Origin: Enterobacteriaceae bacterium 4M9 | Lineage (GTDB): Bacteria > Pseudomonadota > Gammaproteobacteria > Enterobacterales > Enterobacteriaceae | Assembly (NCBI GenBank): GCA_010092695.1 | Contig: JAADJJ010000001.1 | Span: forward strand, 1,178,001 to 1,242,000 | Reading direction: 5' to 3' | DNA: 64,000 nucleotides | Shown here: piece after piece, positions 1 to 10,554 of the stretch | Layout of the letters: each line of letters begins with the position of its first letter | How positions within the stretch are numbered: the stretch's first letter is position 1 | Notes under the pieces: model-generated | What the model was told of the DNA's origin: nothing | What the model saw: the letters and a program-made list of their open reading frames with translations, nothing else | Databases searched by the model: none | Position numbers and translations under genes: made by a program

Positions 1-3000
1 CTGAACGCGGCTGAGAAGGGCGAGGCGCTGGAATTGTCCGGCCAGACCAGCAACGTGGAAGCAGGCCAGACCGTGACCATCACCTTTGCCGGTAAGACCT
101 ACACGGCAACGGTGGACGCTGAAGGCAACTGGAGCCACACGGTGCCGGCGGCCGACCTGGCGAGCCTGAAAGACGGTGATGCCAGCGTGCAGGTGAGCGT
201 CACCAACGTGCACGGCAACAGCGCGTCGGCTTCACACGGCTACAGCGTGGATGCCACAAAACCGGCCCTGACCATCGACACCGTGGCAGGCGACGACGTG
301 CTGAACGCGACAGAAGCAGGCCAGGCGCTGACCATCACCGGTACCAGCAACGCAGAAGTCGGTCAGACCGTGACCCTGACGCTGGACGGCAAGACCTACA
401 CCGGCACCGTACAGGCTGACGGCAGCTGGAGCGTGGAGGTTGCGTCCGACGCACTGCAGGCGCTGGCTGACGGCACGGTAACGATGACCGCGACCGTGAG
501 CGATAAAGCCGGCAACAGCGGTGATACCCGCCACACCATACTGGTTGACACCACCGTGCCGGTGGTCACCATCGACACCATCGCGGGCGATGACATCATT
601 AACCTCGCCGAGCATACGCAGGCGCAGATCATCAGCGGCTCGGTAACGGGCGCGGCGGTGGGTGACGAAGTGTCGGTCACCATCGGCACTTACACCACCA
701 AAGTGGTGGTGGGCGCAGACGGTAACTGGAGCGCAGGTATTCCGGCGAGCGTGATCCGCGCCCTGGTGGACGGCGATGTGGACGTGAAAGTGACCGTCAC
801 CGACCGTGCAGGCAACAGCGGCTCGGCCGGGCACACCGTGACGGTGGACACCGGTCTGCCGTCCCTGAGCTTCGACGCGATTTCTGACGACAACGTGCTG
901 AACGCGGTGGAGAAAGGCGAAGTGCTGACTCTCAGCGGGACCAGCGCCAACCTGTCGGCAGGCACGGTCGTTACCGTGACGCTGAACAACAAAGCCTACA
1001 CCGCCACCGTGGATGCAGACGGCAACTGGAGCACCACGGTGCAGCCGGCGGACCTGGCAGCACTGGGCGAGGCGAACTACACCCTGACGGCCACGGCGAG
1101 CAGCGATGCGGGCAACCCGGTATCGGCCAGCGACACGCTGCTGGTGAACACCGCCCTGCCGGTAGTGACCATCAACCTGCTGGCCGGTGACGATATCGTG
1201 AACCAGGCCGAACTGGCTGCCGGGCAGACCCTGAGCGGTCGTGTAACCAACGCGGCGGCGGGCGACACCGTCACCGTCGTGATTGGCGGCAAATCTTATG
1301 AAGCGCAGGTGCAGGCCGACCTGAGCTGGAGCCTGCCGCTGTCTACTGAGGTGCTGACCGCACTCGGCGACGGTAAGCTGACCGTCACTGCCACCGTCAC
1401 CAACGGTATCGGTAACACCGGTACCGGCAGCCGCGACATCGAAATCGATGCCAGCCTGCCGGGGATCCGCGTTGATACCGTATCCGGTGACGACATCATC
1501 AACAGCATTGAGCACCAGCAGAACCTGGTGATCACCGGTACCAGCAACGGGCTGGCGGCGGGCAGTGCGGTGACCGTGACCATCAACGGCGTGCCGCATC
1601 AGGCGACCGTGCTGGCAGACGGCACCTGGCAGGCCTCGGTACAGGCGAGCGAAGTATCCGGCTGGGCGGCAGGCACGCTGGACATCACCGTCAGCGGCCA
1701 GAGCAGCGCCGGTAACCCGGTGGAAATCAGCCACCAGGTGGAAATTGACCTGTCTGATGTCTCCATCAGCATCAACAGCATCACCGATGACAACGTGCTG
1801 AACGCGGCTGAGAAGGGCGAGGCGCTGGAGTTGTCCGGCCAGACCAGCAACGTGGAAGCAGGCCAGACCGTGACCATCACCTTTGCCGGTAAGACCTACA
1901 CGGCAACGGTGGACGCTGACGGCAACTGGAGCCACACGGTGCCGGCGGCTGACCTGGCGAGCCTGAAAGACGGCGATGCCAGTGTGCAGGTGAGCGTCAC
2001 CAACGTGCACGGCAACAGCGCGTCGGCTTCACACGGCTACAGCGTGGATGCCACAAAACCGACCCTGACCATCGACACCGTGGCAGGCGACGACGTGCTG
2101 AACGCGACAGAAGCAGGCCAGGCGCTGACCATCACCGGCACCAGCAACGCAGAAGCGGGCCAGACAGTGACCCTGACGCTGAACGGTAAGACCTACACCG
2201 GTACCGTGCAGGCAGACGGTAGCTGGAGTGTGGAAGTCGCGGCAGATGCGCTGGCAGAGCTTACCAACGGCAATATCGTGGTCGGCGCACAAGTCAGCGA
2301 TAAAGCAGGCAACCCAGGCACTACCAGCCAGAATCTGCTGGTTGATACCATTGCACCGGCTATCACGATTAATACGGTGGCAGGCGATGATGTCATCAAT
2401 ATGGTTGAACACGGCCAGGCGCAGATTATCAGCGGTAAAGCGGCCGGCGCCGAGGTAGGTGACCAGGTTGTCGTCACTATCAACAACGTGAAATACCCGA
2501 CCACGGTTGATGCTGCAGGTAACTGGAGCATCGGGATGACGCCGGATCAGGTGGCTGCGCTGGTAGACGGCCAGGTCACTATTTCCGTTAGCGTGACGGA
2601 TAAAGCGGGTAACGTGGGTACTGAGGTCCACACCGTGACGGTGAATACCGCAGCCGTGAGCCTGACGGTGGATACGGTGAGTAGCGACAACGTTATCAAC
2701 GCAACCGAGCACGGCGAAGCGCTGGTTATCAGCGGCAACAGCAGCGCGCTTGCGGTGAATACCATCGTCACTATCAAGCTCAATGGTGAAACCTATGAGG
2801 CGAAAATTAAGAGTGACGGCAGCTGGAGCGTTACCGTACCGGCAGAGAACGTCGCTCAGTTGAGCGATGACACGCAGTACAAGATTGAGGTCTCTGCACA
2901 GGACGACGCAGGCAATGCGGCAACGGCCGGTCGCGATATCAATGTCGATATCAGCGCACCGCTGCTGACCATCTCGCCGGTCTCAACAGACAATATCCTG

Positions 3001-3840
3001 AACGCCGCTGAACAGCAGCAGACGCTGGTGATTCAGGGTACAAGCAGCGCAGAAGCCGGTCAGCAAGTGACGGTGAAACTGGGCAACGGGACGTACACGG
3101 CTCAGGTCGGTGCGGACGGTCGTTGGTCGGTGCAGGTTGCACCGAAAGACCTCGCGCTGTTGCAGGACGGTAACTATGTCGTGAGCGCAAGCGTGAGCGA
3201 CAAGGCCGGCAACCAGACGGATGAAACTGGCGCGTTACGCGTGGATACCGTTAAACCGACCATTACGTTTGATACCGTTGCGGGCGATGACATCATTAAC
3301 GCGCTGGAACAGCAGGCGGGCGTGACTATCAACGGTACAACCACGGCAGAGCCGGGCCAGACTGTGGTCGTCACGTTCAACGGGCGTGCGTATGAGGCTA
3401 AGGTGCAGGCAGACGGTACCTGGTCAGTGAACGTGAAAGCCACAGACTTCAACGGCATTGTGGATAACGTTTACACCATCAGCGCAAGCGTGAAGGACGT
3501 CGCGGGCAACCAGGGCGATGCGACCCACGATGTGACCCTGAGTGGTGAAGTGCCGACTATCAGCATCAACACCTTTGCAGATGACGACATTGTCAACGCG
3601 CTGGAGCACGGTACGCCGCTGCTGATTAGCGGCACCACGACCGCACCTGTGGGCAAAGAGGTGACCGTTACGCTCAACGGCCAGACCTATTATGCCAAAG
3701 TGCAGGCTGACGGCACCTGGAGTACCTCGGTGGGGAGTGCAGACGTTGCCGCACTGGTTGATGGCAAGTCCTACACCATTGCCGCAGAAGTCACTAACAG
3801 TATCGGTAACCCGGCCAATGCCGAGCACACGGTGAACGTG
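1..3840 (+). repeat. Tandem ~300-bp Ig-like coding repeats
   Basis: Twelve full repeats plus one partial are visible. The conserved repeat opening (xIDTVxGDDVLN) recurs at roughly 274, 571, 868, 1168, 1471, 1768, 2068, 2365, 2665, 2968, 3265 and 3565. Bases 1 to about 360 are almost identical to 1798 to about 2157, a 1,797-bp offset equal to six repeats, while the repeats between are more diverged. Copy number is likely to vary between strains. Confidence 0.9.
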
Positions 3841-6800
3841 GATATTTCTGCGCCATCAATGGGCATCAGCATTGATTCGCTGCAAAACGATACGGGCCTG
3901 AGCGCTACGGACTTTATTACTAACGATGCAAATATCGTGGTGAAAGGTTCTCTGACGGCAGCGCTGGGCGGTGATGAGAAAGCGCAGATAAGCCTTGATG
4001 GCGGCAACTCGTGGATTGATCTGGTCGTCACCGGTACCACCTGGACTTACGCCGATGGGCGAGCGTTGCAGGACGGAACCTGGAACTACCAGGTGCGCGT
4101 TATCGATAAAGCAGGCAACGTTGGCGCAACCGACAGCCAGAATGTGGTGCTGGATACGAAGGCGCCAGAAGTGGCGACGATCACCGTTGACAACATTTCT
4201 CGCGATACCGGTCTGGCAGGTGATGATTTTATCACCAGCGATAATACGCTGACGCTCAACGGCAGCCTGGGTAGCGAGCTGAAAGTGGGTGAGTACGTAC
4301 AGATAAGCATCAACGGCGGTAAGAGCTGGATTGATGTGGACGTGAGCGGCACCAGCTGGACCTGGGTGGATACCCGCACGCTTGACGATGGTGACTATAA
4401 CTATCAGCTGCGCGTGATTGACGATGCGGGCAACGTCAGCGCCACCACCAATAAAGTGGTGACCGTGGATACCGTAGCGCCGACGCCGACGCTCACCGTT
4501 GACAGCATCAGCGACGACACTGGCGTAGATAACCGCGACTTCATTACGCGTGATACGACGCTGACCATCCACGGCTCGCTGACAACAGCGCTGACTGAAG
4601 GCGAGTTTGTGCAGATTAGCCTGGACGGTGGCACCAGTTGGCAGAACGTAACGATGGTGGGAGCGTCCTGGTACTTTACGGATGGTCGCGTACTGGAAGA
4701 AGGCGATCACGACTACTGGCTGCGCGTAGTGGATACCGCAGGCAACGTGGGCAACACCATTAAGCAGACGGTCACCGTTGACCTGACGCCGCCGGATGAC
4801 TCACTGACGGTCTCTATCGACAGCATTTCTGACGATACGGGTTACAGCAACAGTGACTTCCTGACCAACGACACCAGTCTGACCATTCATGGTTCTCTGG
4901 GCCGTACGCTGGCCGATGGCGAATACGTGCAAATTAGTGTCGATAACGGCATCAACTGGGTTTACGTTTCGGTGGTGGGCAACGAGTGGAGCTATGAAGA
5001 TACTCGCGTGCTCAAAGACGGTGATAATACCTATCAGGTACGCGTCATCGATAAAGCCGGTAACGTAGGCCAGACCGCCGAGCAGGTGGTGGTGATTGAT
5101 ACCGCACCGCCGACAAACATCGCGACTATTGTCAACTATACCGATGATGTAGGTTCAGATCGCGGCACCTTCGGATCTGGCACAGTGACTGACGATCGTA
5201 CGCCTACCTTAAACGGTACGCTGTCGGCCGCGCTGGCAACGGGTGAGCTGGTGCGTATTTACCGTGCAGACGGCACCTACCTCGGTGAAGCGACGGTGAA
5301 TGGCACTAACTGGAGCTATGAACTGGATGCGCCGCTTATCGACGGCGATGTGGTTCACGTTTACGCCGTGGTTGTCGATGCCGCAGGGAACGAAGGTAAG
5401 CCGTCTGTTGACTTTAACTTCACCGTAAACCTGGAGATGTTTATCTCTGTCCAGGATACGTTGGACAATACGCCTATCGTTAAAGGGCGCGTTGACTTCG
5501 AAATCCTTGAAGGTGAATACGTTGAGGTGACGGTTAACAACGTGGTGTACAGCTCGCGTACCGGTCAGGTGGTTATTGACCCGAACAACAGTACCTGGTA
5601 TGTACAGATCCCGAACGATAATGCGCTCAACCTCGGTAAGTATGACGTAAGTGCGGTGCTGTATGGCGAAGATGGCTCTGTTATCACGAAGGATATTACT
5701 AACGGTGAGTTGACGGTTTCTGCTGCGCCGGAAATTAACTTCACTTCAACGGCGGCCAGTACTAATGATACCAGTACGGCGCTGACGCTGAGTGAAGACG
5801 GCACCTGGCGTATTCTGTCTAACTCAACGGTGTTCACCCAGAACGGAACCAGCTCCTCTACGCTGGGTTCGTTTGGCCAGACCGTGATTAAGGGGATTGA
5901 TACCCAGCAGCAGTCGTCGTTTATTGACTTCGACCGCGATGGTTTGATGGACATCATGGGGGCGGATACCGGTTATTCGAACGGCCAGCAGTCCTTTAAG
6001 TACAACGCTGATGGAACCTATACCACCTTCCAGGTCGGGGCGATGGGGGTGACCGGCCAGACCAACGATCCGAACGGTAACACCTACGTGTGGTACGGCG
6101 GGTTTATGGGAATCGACATCGATGGCGATGGGTATGTAGACCTGGTCTACGGCGACCAGTCTCCAAACGATGCCGAGGCCTGGGGAGGACATGACTCTGC
6201 ATTTGTCATGAACACCGATGGCACCATTGTGGGATTCGACAAGTCCGGAGCCTACGTTTACTCAAATACGTCTCAGGATGGGGTGGCGAACACCAACTCC
6301 GGTAACCCGACGCCGGACCGTGAGGTTTCTGGGGTAGACCTGAATAACGATGGCTACGTGGACATCACCTATCATGGTACGGACGGGACAAACCGGACGT
6401 CTGGTGGTGGTAGCAGTTCGTCGAATACACGTATGGTTGTTGTGACCAACGGCGTGGACGAGAACGGCAACGTGACGCTGACCAATACCCAGGTCGTAAC
6501 CGGCGTATTCTACGGCGATACCGGAACGAACAACTGGTACACCACCATGACCTGGGCCGACCTGAACGGCGACGGTTATATGGACCTGTTCATTGGCGGT
6601 TATGGCGGCCAGGGAGGTACCTATGGTGCTGCGAGTGCGATTTACTACAACGATGGCCAGGGTAACCTGACAGCAGCAGCCAACGGTGTGGGTACTGGCT
6701 CGAACGTTCAGAAGTTTACTGACACCATCAACAGTAGCGCCTCTCTCGCGGTGGACTGGAACGGCGACGGTAAGATGGATCTTATCGAGGTGGCTGGGAT

Positions 6801-8169
6801 CATGGGATCCACGGTTGCGACTAACGCCAGCAATATTGGCGCGCTGTGGCTTAACGGTGGAACGGGTAGCAACGGCCAGGTGAACTGGACCCAGCAAACC
6901 CTGCTGTCTGGCGCGAACCAGGGTAACTCTAACTTTGTGACCGGTGCGTTGAGTCTCGACCTCGACTACGACGGTGATAAAGATCTGGTGGTATTCCGCG
7001 CCTCTGGCGGTAAGACGACGTACGTGGAGAACAAGAGCGTTATTCAGGACGGCACCAGCATTATTCTACGCATCTCTGATGCTAACGGCATTAACTCCTT
7101 CTACGGGAACACGGTGCTGCTGGTTGATGAAAGCACAGGTAAAGTGGTGAGTTCGCAGGTGATTAACACTCAGGGTGGGGTCAATATGAACGACTCTACT
7201 GGCCTTGTGTACTTCTACGGTCTGGATGCCAGCAAGTCGTACAGTGCGATGCTGCTGACCAACAACGGCGGCTATGGCGGTTCGAATTCTGCCACCTTTG
7301 ACTCTGGTCTGGTGCGTGATATCAGTAACGTCAACGCCAGCTGGGCTGGCCTGAAGGCGGTTGAGAAGAACCATGCCTACGTGCTGACAGCAGAAAAAGG
7401 TGAGTCCGCGATGGATAGCAGCACTGCGGCGACCGATGCGACCAACACGACAGGTATTGTCGGTACCGGCTATAACGATACGCTGTACGCCACGGCAGGT
7501 ACTCACGTTTATAACGGTGGTGGCGGGAGTACCGTTGTCTCCGACACTAACGTGTGGGTGTCTGAAGGCGGTATGGATATCGTTGACTACAAGCTGGCAG
7601 GGAACACGGCGCTGACTATCGATCTTAACAAGACGGGCGCGCAGGACACCGGCTTTGGTACGGCAACGTTTGTGAATATTGAAGGGGTTGCGGGCGGCAG
7701 CGGTAATGATGTCTTCACGGGTAACAGCGGCGATAACATCTTTGAAGGCCGCGGCGGTGACGACACCTTTAATATCGGTAAGGGCGGTCAGGATACCCTG
7801 CTGTACAAACTGCTGAACGCGTCTGATGCAACCGGCGGTAATGGCAGCGATGTGGTGAACGGGTTCTCTGTGGGTACCTGGGAAGGTACGGCAGATTCCG
7901 ATCGCATTGACCTGCGTGAACTGTTGGCCGATACCGGCTATACCGGCAGCGGCTCGGCAACCTACATCAACGGTGTGGCGACGCTGGATGCAAATATTGG
8001 CAATCTGTCTGACTACATCAGCGTGGTTCAGAACGGCAGTAGCACGGAGATTCGAATTGACCGCGATGGTAATGGCGGAAACTTCGACTCGACGACGGTG
8101 GTGACACTTAACGGTGTCCAGACCGACCTGGCAACGCTGCTGGCTAACCATCAGCTGTTGATCGTCTAG
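1..8169 (+). CDS. Giant Ig-like repeat adhesin secreted by type I secretion (BapA/SiiE-like), 5' end missing
   Basis: The frame is open from the first base, so the gene starts upstream; 2,722 codons are visible to the TAG at 8167. From base 1 to about 3840 run bacterial Ig-like repeats of about 100 residues, each opening with a motif like TIDTVAGDDVLNATE and ending near DKAGN. From about 3855 to 5400 come about five repeats of a second Ig type (SISDDTG...DFIT.DTTLTIHGSL). From about 5926 to 7020 are FG-GAP/VCBS-type calcium-binding repeats with DxDxDGxxD loops (DFDRDGLMD, DIDGDGYVD, DLNGDGYMD, DWNGDGKMD). Near 7690-7790 are RTX-like GGSGND/GGDDTF turns, followed by a C-terminal type I secretion target domain. 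Known relatives (BapA, SiiE, LapA) are surface adhesins used in biofilm or host attachment. The downstream ABC and HlyD genes are presumably its exporter. Function is inferred from architecture. Confidence 0.93.
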   Translation: MNAAEKGEALELSGQTSNVEAGQTVTITFAGKTYTATVDAEGNWSHTVPAADLASLKDGDASVQVSVTNVHGNSASASHGYSVDATKPALTIDTVAGDDVLNATEAGQALTITGTSNAEVGQTVTLTLDGKTYTGTVQADGSWSVEVASDALQALADGTVTMTATVSDKAGNSGDTRHTILVDTTVPVVTIDTIAGDDIINLAEHTQAQIISGSVTGAAVGDEVSVTIGTYTTKVVVGADGNWSAGIPASVIRALVDGDVDVKVTVTDRAGNSGSAGHTVTVDTGLPSLSFDAISDDNVLNAVEKGEVLTLSGTSANLSAGTVVTVTLNNKAYTATVDADGNWSTTVQPADLAALGEANYTLTATASSDAGNPVSASDTLLVNTALPVVTINLLAGDDIVNQAELAAGQTLSGRVTNAAAGDTVTVVIGGKSYEAQVQADLSWSLPLSTEVLTALGDGKLTVTATVTNGIGNTGTGSRDIEIDASLPGIRVDTVSGDDIINSIEHQQNLVITGTSNGLAAGSAVTVTINGVPHQATVLADGTWQASVQASEVSGWAAGTLDITVSGQSSAGNPVEISHQVEIDLSDVSISINSITDDNVLNAAEKGEALELSGQTSNVEAGQTVTITFAGKTYTATVDADGNWSHTVPAADLASLKDGDASVQVSVTNVHGNSASASHGYSVDATKPTLTIDTVAGDDVLNATEAGQALTITGTSNAEAGQTVTLTLNGKTYTGTVQADGSWSVEVAADALAELTNGNIVVGAQVSDKAGNPGTTSQNLLVDTIAPAITINTVAGDDVINMVEHGQAQIISGKAAGAEVGDQVVVTINNVKYPTTVDAAGNWSIGMTPDQVAALVDGQVTISVSVTDKAGNVGTEVHTVTVNTAAVSLTVDTVSSDNVINATEHGEALVISGNSSALAVNTIVTIKLNGETYEAKIKSDGSWSVTVPAENVAQLSDDTQYKIEVSAQDDAGNAATAGRDINVDISAPLLTISPVSTDNILNAAEQQQTLVIQGTSSAEAGQQVTVKLGNGTYTAQVGADGRWSVQVAPKDLALLQDGNYVVSASVSDKAGNQTDETGALRVDTVKPTITFDTVAGDDIINALEQQAGVTINGTTTAEPGQTVVVTFNGRAYEAKVQADGTWSVNVKATDFNGIVDNVYTISASVKDVAGNQGDATHDVTLSGEVPTISINTFADDDIVNALEHGTPLLISGTTTAPVGKEVTVTLNGQTYYAKVQADGTWSTSVGSADVAALVDGKSYTIAAEVTNSIGNPANAEHTVNVDISAPSMGISIDSLQNDTGLSATDFITNDANIVVKGSLTAALGGDEKAQISLDGGNSWIDLVVTGTTWTYADGRALQDGTWNYQVRVIDKAGNVGATDSQNVVLDTKAPEVATITVDNISRDTGLAGDDFITSDNTLTLNGSLGSELKVGEYVQISINGGKSWIDVDVSGTSWTWVDTRTLDDGDYNYQLRVIDDAGNVSATTNKVVTVDTVAPTPTLTVDSISDDTGVDNRDFITRDTTLTIHGSLTTALTEGEFVQISLDGGTSWQNVTMVGASWYFTDGRVLEEGDHDYWLRVVDTAGNVGNTIKQTVTVDLTPPDDSLTVSIDSISDDTGYSNSDFLTNDTSLTIHGSLGRTLADGEYVQISVDNGINWVYVSVVGNEWSYEDTRVLKDGDNTYQVRVIDKAGNVGQTAEQVVVIDTAPPTNIATIVNYTDDVGSDRGTFGSGTVTDDRTPTLNGTLSAALATGELVRIYRADGTYLGEATVNGTNWSYELDAPLIDGDVVHVYAVVVDAAGNEGKPSVDFNFTVNLEMFISVQDTLDNTPIVKGRVDFEILEGEYVEVTVNNVVYSSRTGQVVIDPNNSTWYVQIPNDNALNLGKYDVSAVLYGEDGSVITKDITNGELTVSAAPEINFTSTAASTNDTSTALTLSEDGTWRILSNSTVFTQNGTSSSTLGSFGQTVIKGIDTQQQSSFIDFDRDGLMDIMGADTGYSNGQQSFKYNADGTYTTFQVGAMGVTGQTNDPNGNTYVWYGGFMGIDIDGDGYVDLVYGDQSPNDAEAWGGHDSAFVMNTDGTIVGFDKSGAYVYSNTSQDGVANTNSGNPTPDREVSGVDLNNDGYVDITYHGTDGTNRTSGGGSSSSNTRMVVVTNGVDENGNVTLTNTQVVTGVFYGDTGTNNWYTTMTWADLNGDGYMDLFIGGYGGQGGTYGAASAIYYNDGQGNLTAAANGVGTGSNVQKFTDTINSSASLAVDWNGDGKMDLIEVAGIMGSTVATNASNIGALWLNGGTGSNGQVNWTQQTLLSGANQGNSNFVTGALSLDLDYDGDKDLVVFRASGGKTTYVENKSVIQDGTSIILRISDANGINSFYGNTVLLVDESTGKVVSSQVINTQGGVNMNDSTGLVYFYGLDASKSYSAMLLTNNGGYGGSNSATFDSGLVRDISNVNASWAGLKAVEKNHAYVLTAEKGESAMDSSTAATDATNTTGIVGTGYNDTLYATAGTHVYNGGGGSTVVSDTNVWVSEGGMDIVDYKLAGNTALTIDLNKTGAQDTGFGTATFVNIEGVAGGSGNDVFTGNSGDNIFEGRGGDDTFNIGKGGQDTLLYKLLNASDATGGNGSDVVNGFSVGTWEGTADSDRIDLRELLADTGYTGSGSATYINGVATLDANIGNLSDYISVVQNGSSTEIRIDRDGNGGNFDSTTVVTLNGVQTDLATLLANHQLLIV

Positions 8170-8182
8170 TTTTAGCACCCAC

Positions 8183-8211
8183 AAGACCCGCGTGAATGCG
8201 CGGGTCTTTTC
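8183..8211 (+). terminator. Rho-independent terminator after the adhesin gene
   Basis: A perfect 10-bp stem (8183-8192 with 8199-8208, loop TGAATG) is followed by a short T run. It lies 13 bases after the adhesin stop and separates it from the transporter genes, so these may have their own promoter in the 8212-8346 gap or depend on read-through. Confidence 0.8.
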
Positions 8212-8346
8212 GCATTTTTACGTGGGAGGCGACAAGTACAGATTAATTCTGTTATTTTGTGAATAATCTGAATGATTCAGACATCCCGCCCGGGATGGCA
8301 ACTGACCTGGCAATATCACAAACCGTCTGCTCACAGGAAGTGAACT

Positions 8347-10554
8347 ATGAGTACAACACATCCCTTTTATGAGCCCTGGCTACAGGCAATGCTTAGCGTT
8401 GCGCGCCACTACATGCTTGATTTTTCCCAGGAGCATGTGCGCACCGTTATCAGCCATGAAACCCGCTCGCCCCGCAGGCTGGTGCTGGAAGATATGGCAC
8501 GTCAGCTTGGTCTGGGTATGCGCATGGCGCCCGCTGATATCTCTCTGATAGACCCCTGGCGTCTGCCGCTTATTGCTGAACTGGAAAACGGGCAGCTGGC
8601 GGTCATCACGAAGATGGACAGTGAGGGCAACCTCATGTTGCAGCTTGGCGGTGACGGCGGTCTGGAAAGCAAACTGTCGTGCGACGAGCTGGCTTCGCGC
8701 CTGAAAGGGTTGGTGGTGCTGCGCCCGCTGGAGTCCATTCCGGATGCCCGCGTGGACGATTACGTTAAGCCATGGAAAAAGAACTGGTTCTGGAGTATCG
8801 CGCTCAGGGACTGGCGGCGTTACGGCGATATTATGCTGGCGGCGATGGTTGCCAACGTGCTTGCCCTGAGCGGCATGCTGTTTTCTATGCAAGTTTATGA
8901 CCGCGTGGTGCCGTCACAGTCTGAGCCAACGCTCTGGGTACTGTTTGGCGGCGTCATGATGGCAATTCTGTTTGAGTTTCTTATGCGTATGATGCGCGCG
9001 CATGTGTCCGATGTGGTCGGTAAGCGCGCGGATTTACGCATCTCTGACCGGGTATTTGCCCACGCGCTGCGCATTAAAAATAACGCGCGTCCCAAATCCA
9101 CTGGCTCCTTTATCTCTCAGGTGCGTGAACTGGAGTCCGTGCGCGAACTGATAACCTCAACCACCATCGGTGCCGTTTCCGATCTGCCGTTCTTCCTGTT
9201 GTTCGTCTTTATTCTGTGGATGATTGGTGGGCCGCTGGTCTTTGTCGTGTTGCTGGCACTGCCGTTGCTGCTCATTCCCGGGCTACTTATCCAGCGTCCG
9301 CTGGCGAAGCTCTCAAGTGAAGGGATGCGCGAGTCTGCCATTCGTAACGCCACGCTGGTCGAGGCGGTGCAGGGGCTTGATGACATCAAATTGATGCGTG
9401 CTGAGCAGCGCTTTCAGAACCAGTGGAACAACACCAATGATGTCTCTGCCACGATAAGCATGAAGCAGCGCTGGCTGACCGGCATGCTGATGACCTGGAC
9501 GCAGGAAGTGCAGTCTATTGTGTACGCCGTGGTGCTACTGGTGGGCTGTTATATGGTCATTGCCGGTGATATGACCACCGGTGCGTTGGTGGGAACCTCG
9601 ATTCTGGCCTCGCGCACCATTGCGCCGCTGTCGCAGATTTCCGGCATCCTGTCGCGCTGGCAGTCGGCAAAGGTCGCCCGTAAAGGGCTGGATGACCTGA
9701 TGCAAAAGCCAATTGACGATCCGGGTCGCGGCAAGCGCGTACATAAATCACACCTGCGCGGATATTACTCGCTTAAAGAGGTCGGGTTTTATTACGACGA
9801 AGAGCAGAAGGTGAACGACCTGACGATCGCGAATCTGAATATCAAAGCGGGAGAGCGCATTGCTATCCTCGGGCGCAACGGGTCAGGCAAAAGTACGCTG
9901 TTGCAGGTGCTGGCCGGTCTGCACGAGCCGCAGCATGGACAAATCCTGCTGGACGATATTTCGCTGTCCCATCTTGACCCCCATGACTTACGCCGTGATG
10001 TGCAGTGCCTGACCCAGCAGGCGCGTCTGTTCTTTGGCTCCGTACGCGAAAACATTACGATGGGCCGCCCGCTGGCCTCTGACGAAGAGATTCAACAGGC
10101 GCTGATTATCAGCGGTGCTGACGAGTTCGTGCGTAAGCAAAAAGACGGTCTCAATTATCAGATTACGGAGGGCGGCGCCGGGTTGTCAGGTGGACAGCGC
10201 CAGTCGCTGCTGCTGGCGCGCACCCTTATCACCCAGCCAAACATTCTGCTGCTCGATGAGCCGACCGCATGGCTGGATGAAATGAGTGAAAAACGCTTTA
10301 TTACGCACCTTGGCGCGTGGTTGGGCACTCACCGCACGCTGGTGGTGTCTACACACCGTTTGCCGATTCTGGAGCTGGTTGACCGCATCATCGTGCTGGA
10401 GAATGGCCGTGTTGTGATGGATGGTCCGCGTGAAGGTATGCTGCAAAAGCATGGTCTGAGCGTACCGGGCGCAGGTCCGCGCCCTAACGTTTCCCCGCAG
10501 CCTGCAACAATGGCGCAGGTTAAAAAGGATGGTCAGGTGGAGGCGAAGGTATGA
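8347..10554 (+). CDS. Type I secretion system permease/ATPase (LapB/BapC-like)
   Basis: 735 residues, typical of type I exporters with an N-terminal C39-peptidase-like domain. Residues ~1-130 form that domain, but no catalytic cysteine is present where C39 peptidases have one, so it is a docking domain rather than a protease. Residues ~150-440 hold the membrane domain with about six hydrophobic helices. The ATPase follows: Walker A GRNGSGKST at 509, signature LSGGQRQ at 613, Walker B ILLLDE ending at Glu638, and an STHR switch. It would pump the upstream adhesin across the inner membrane in one step. ATG at 8347 follows AGGAAGTG. The stop overlaps the next gene by 4 bases (ATGA), implying translational coupling with the adaptor. 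Confidence 0.93.
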   Translation: MSTTHPFYEPWLQAMLSVARHYMLDFSQEHVRTVISHETRSPRRLVLEDMARQLGLGMRMAPADISLIDPWRLPLIAELENGQLAVITKMDSEGNLMLQLGGDGGLESKLSCDELASRLKGLVVLRPLESIPDARVDDYVKPWKKNWFWSIALRDWRRYGDIMLAAMVANVLALSGMLFSMQVYDRVVPSQSEPTLWVLFGGVMMAILFEFLMRMMRAHVSDVVGKRADLRISDRVFAHALRIKNNARPKSTGSFISQVRELESVRELITSTTIGAVSDLPFFLLFVFILWMIGGPLVFVVLLALPLLLIPGLLIQRPLAKLSSEGMRESAIRNATLVEAVQGLDDIKLMRAEQRFQNQWNNTNDVSATISMKQRWLTGMLMTWTQEVQSIVYAVVLLVGCYMVIAGDMTTGALVGTSILASRTIAPLSQISGILSRWQSAKVARKGLDDLMQKPIDDPGRGKRVHKSHLRGYYSLKEVGFYYDEEQKVNDLTIANLNIKAGERIAILGRNGSGKSTLLQVLAGLHEPQHGQILLDDISLSHLDPHDLRRDVQCLTQQARLFFGSVRENITMGRPLASDEEIQQALIISGADEFVRKQKDGLNYQITEGGAGLSGGQRQSLLLARTLITQPNILLLDEPTAWLDEMSEKRFITHLGAWLGTHRTLVVSTHRLPILELVDRIIVLENGRVVMDGPREGMLQKHGLSVPGAGPRPNVSPQPATMAQVKKDGQVEAKV

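Noticed and set aside
232..2010. 592-codon minus-strand open frame inside the adhesin
   Set aside because: It mirrors the Ig repeats on the opposite strand; stop-free antisense frames are expected in GC-rich repetitive coding DNA, and it has no ribosome site or family similarity.
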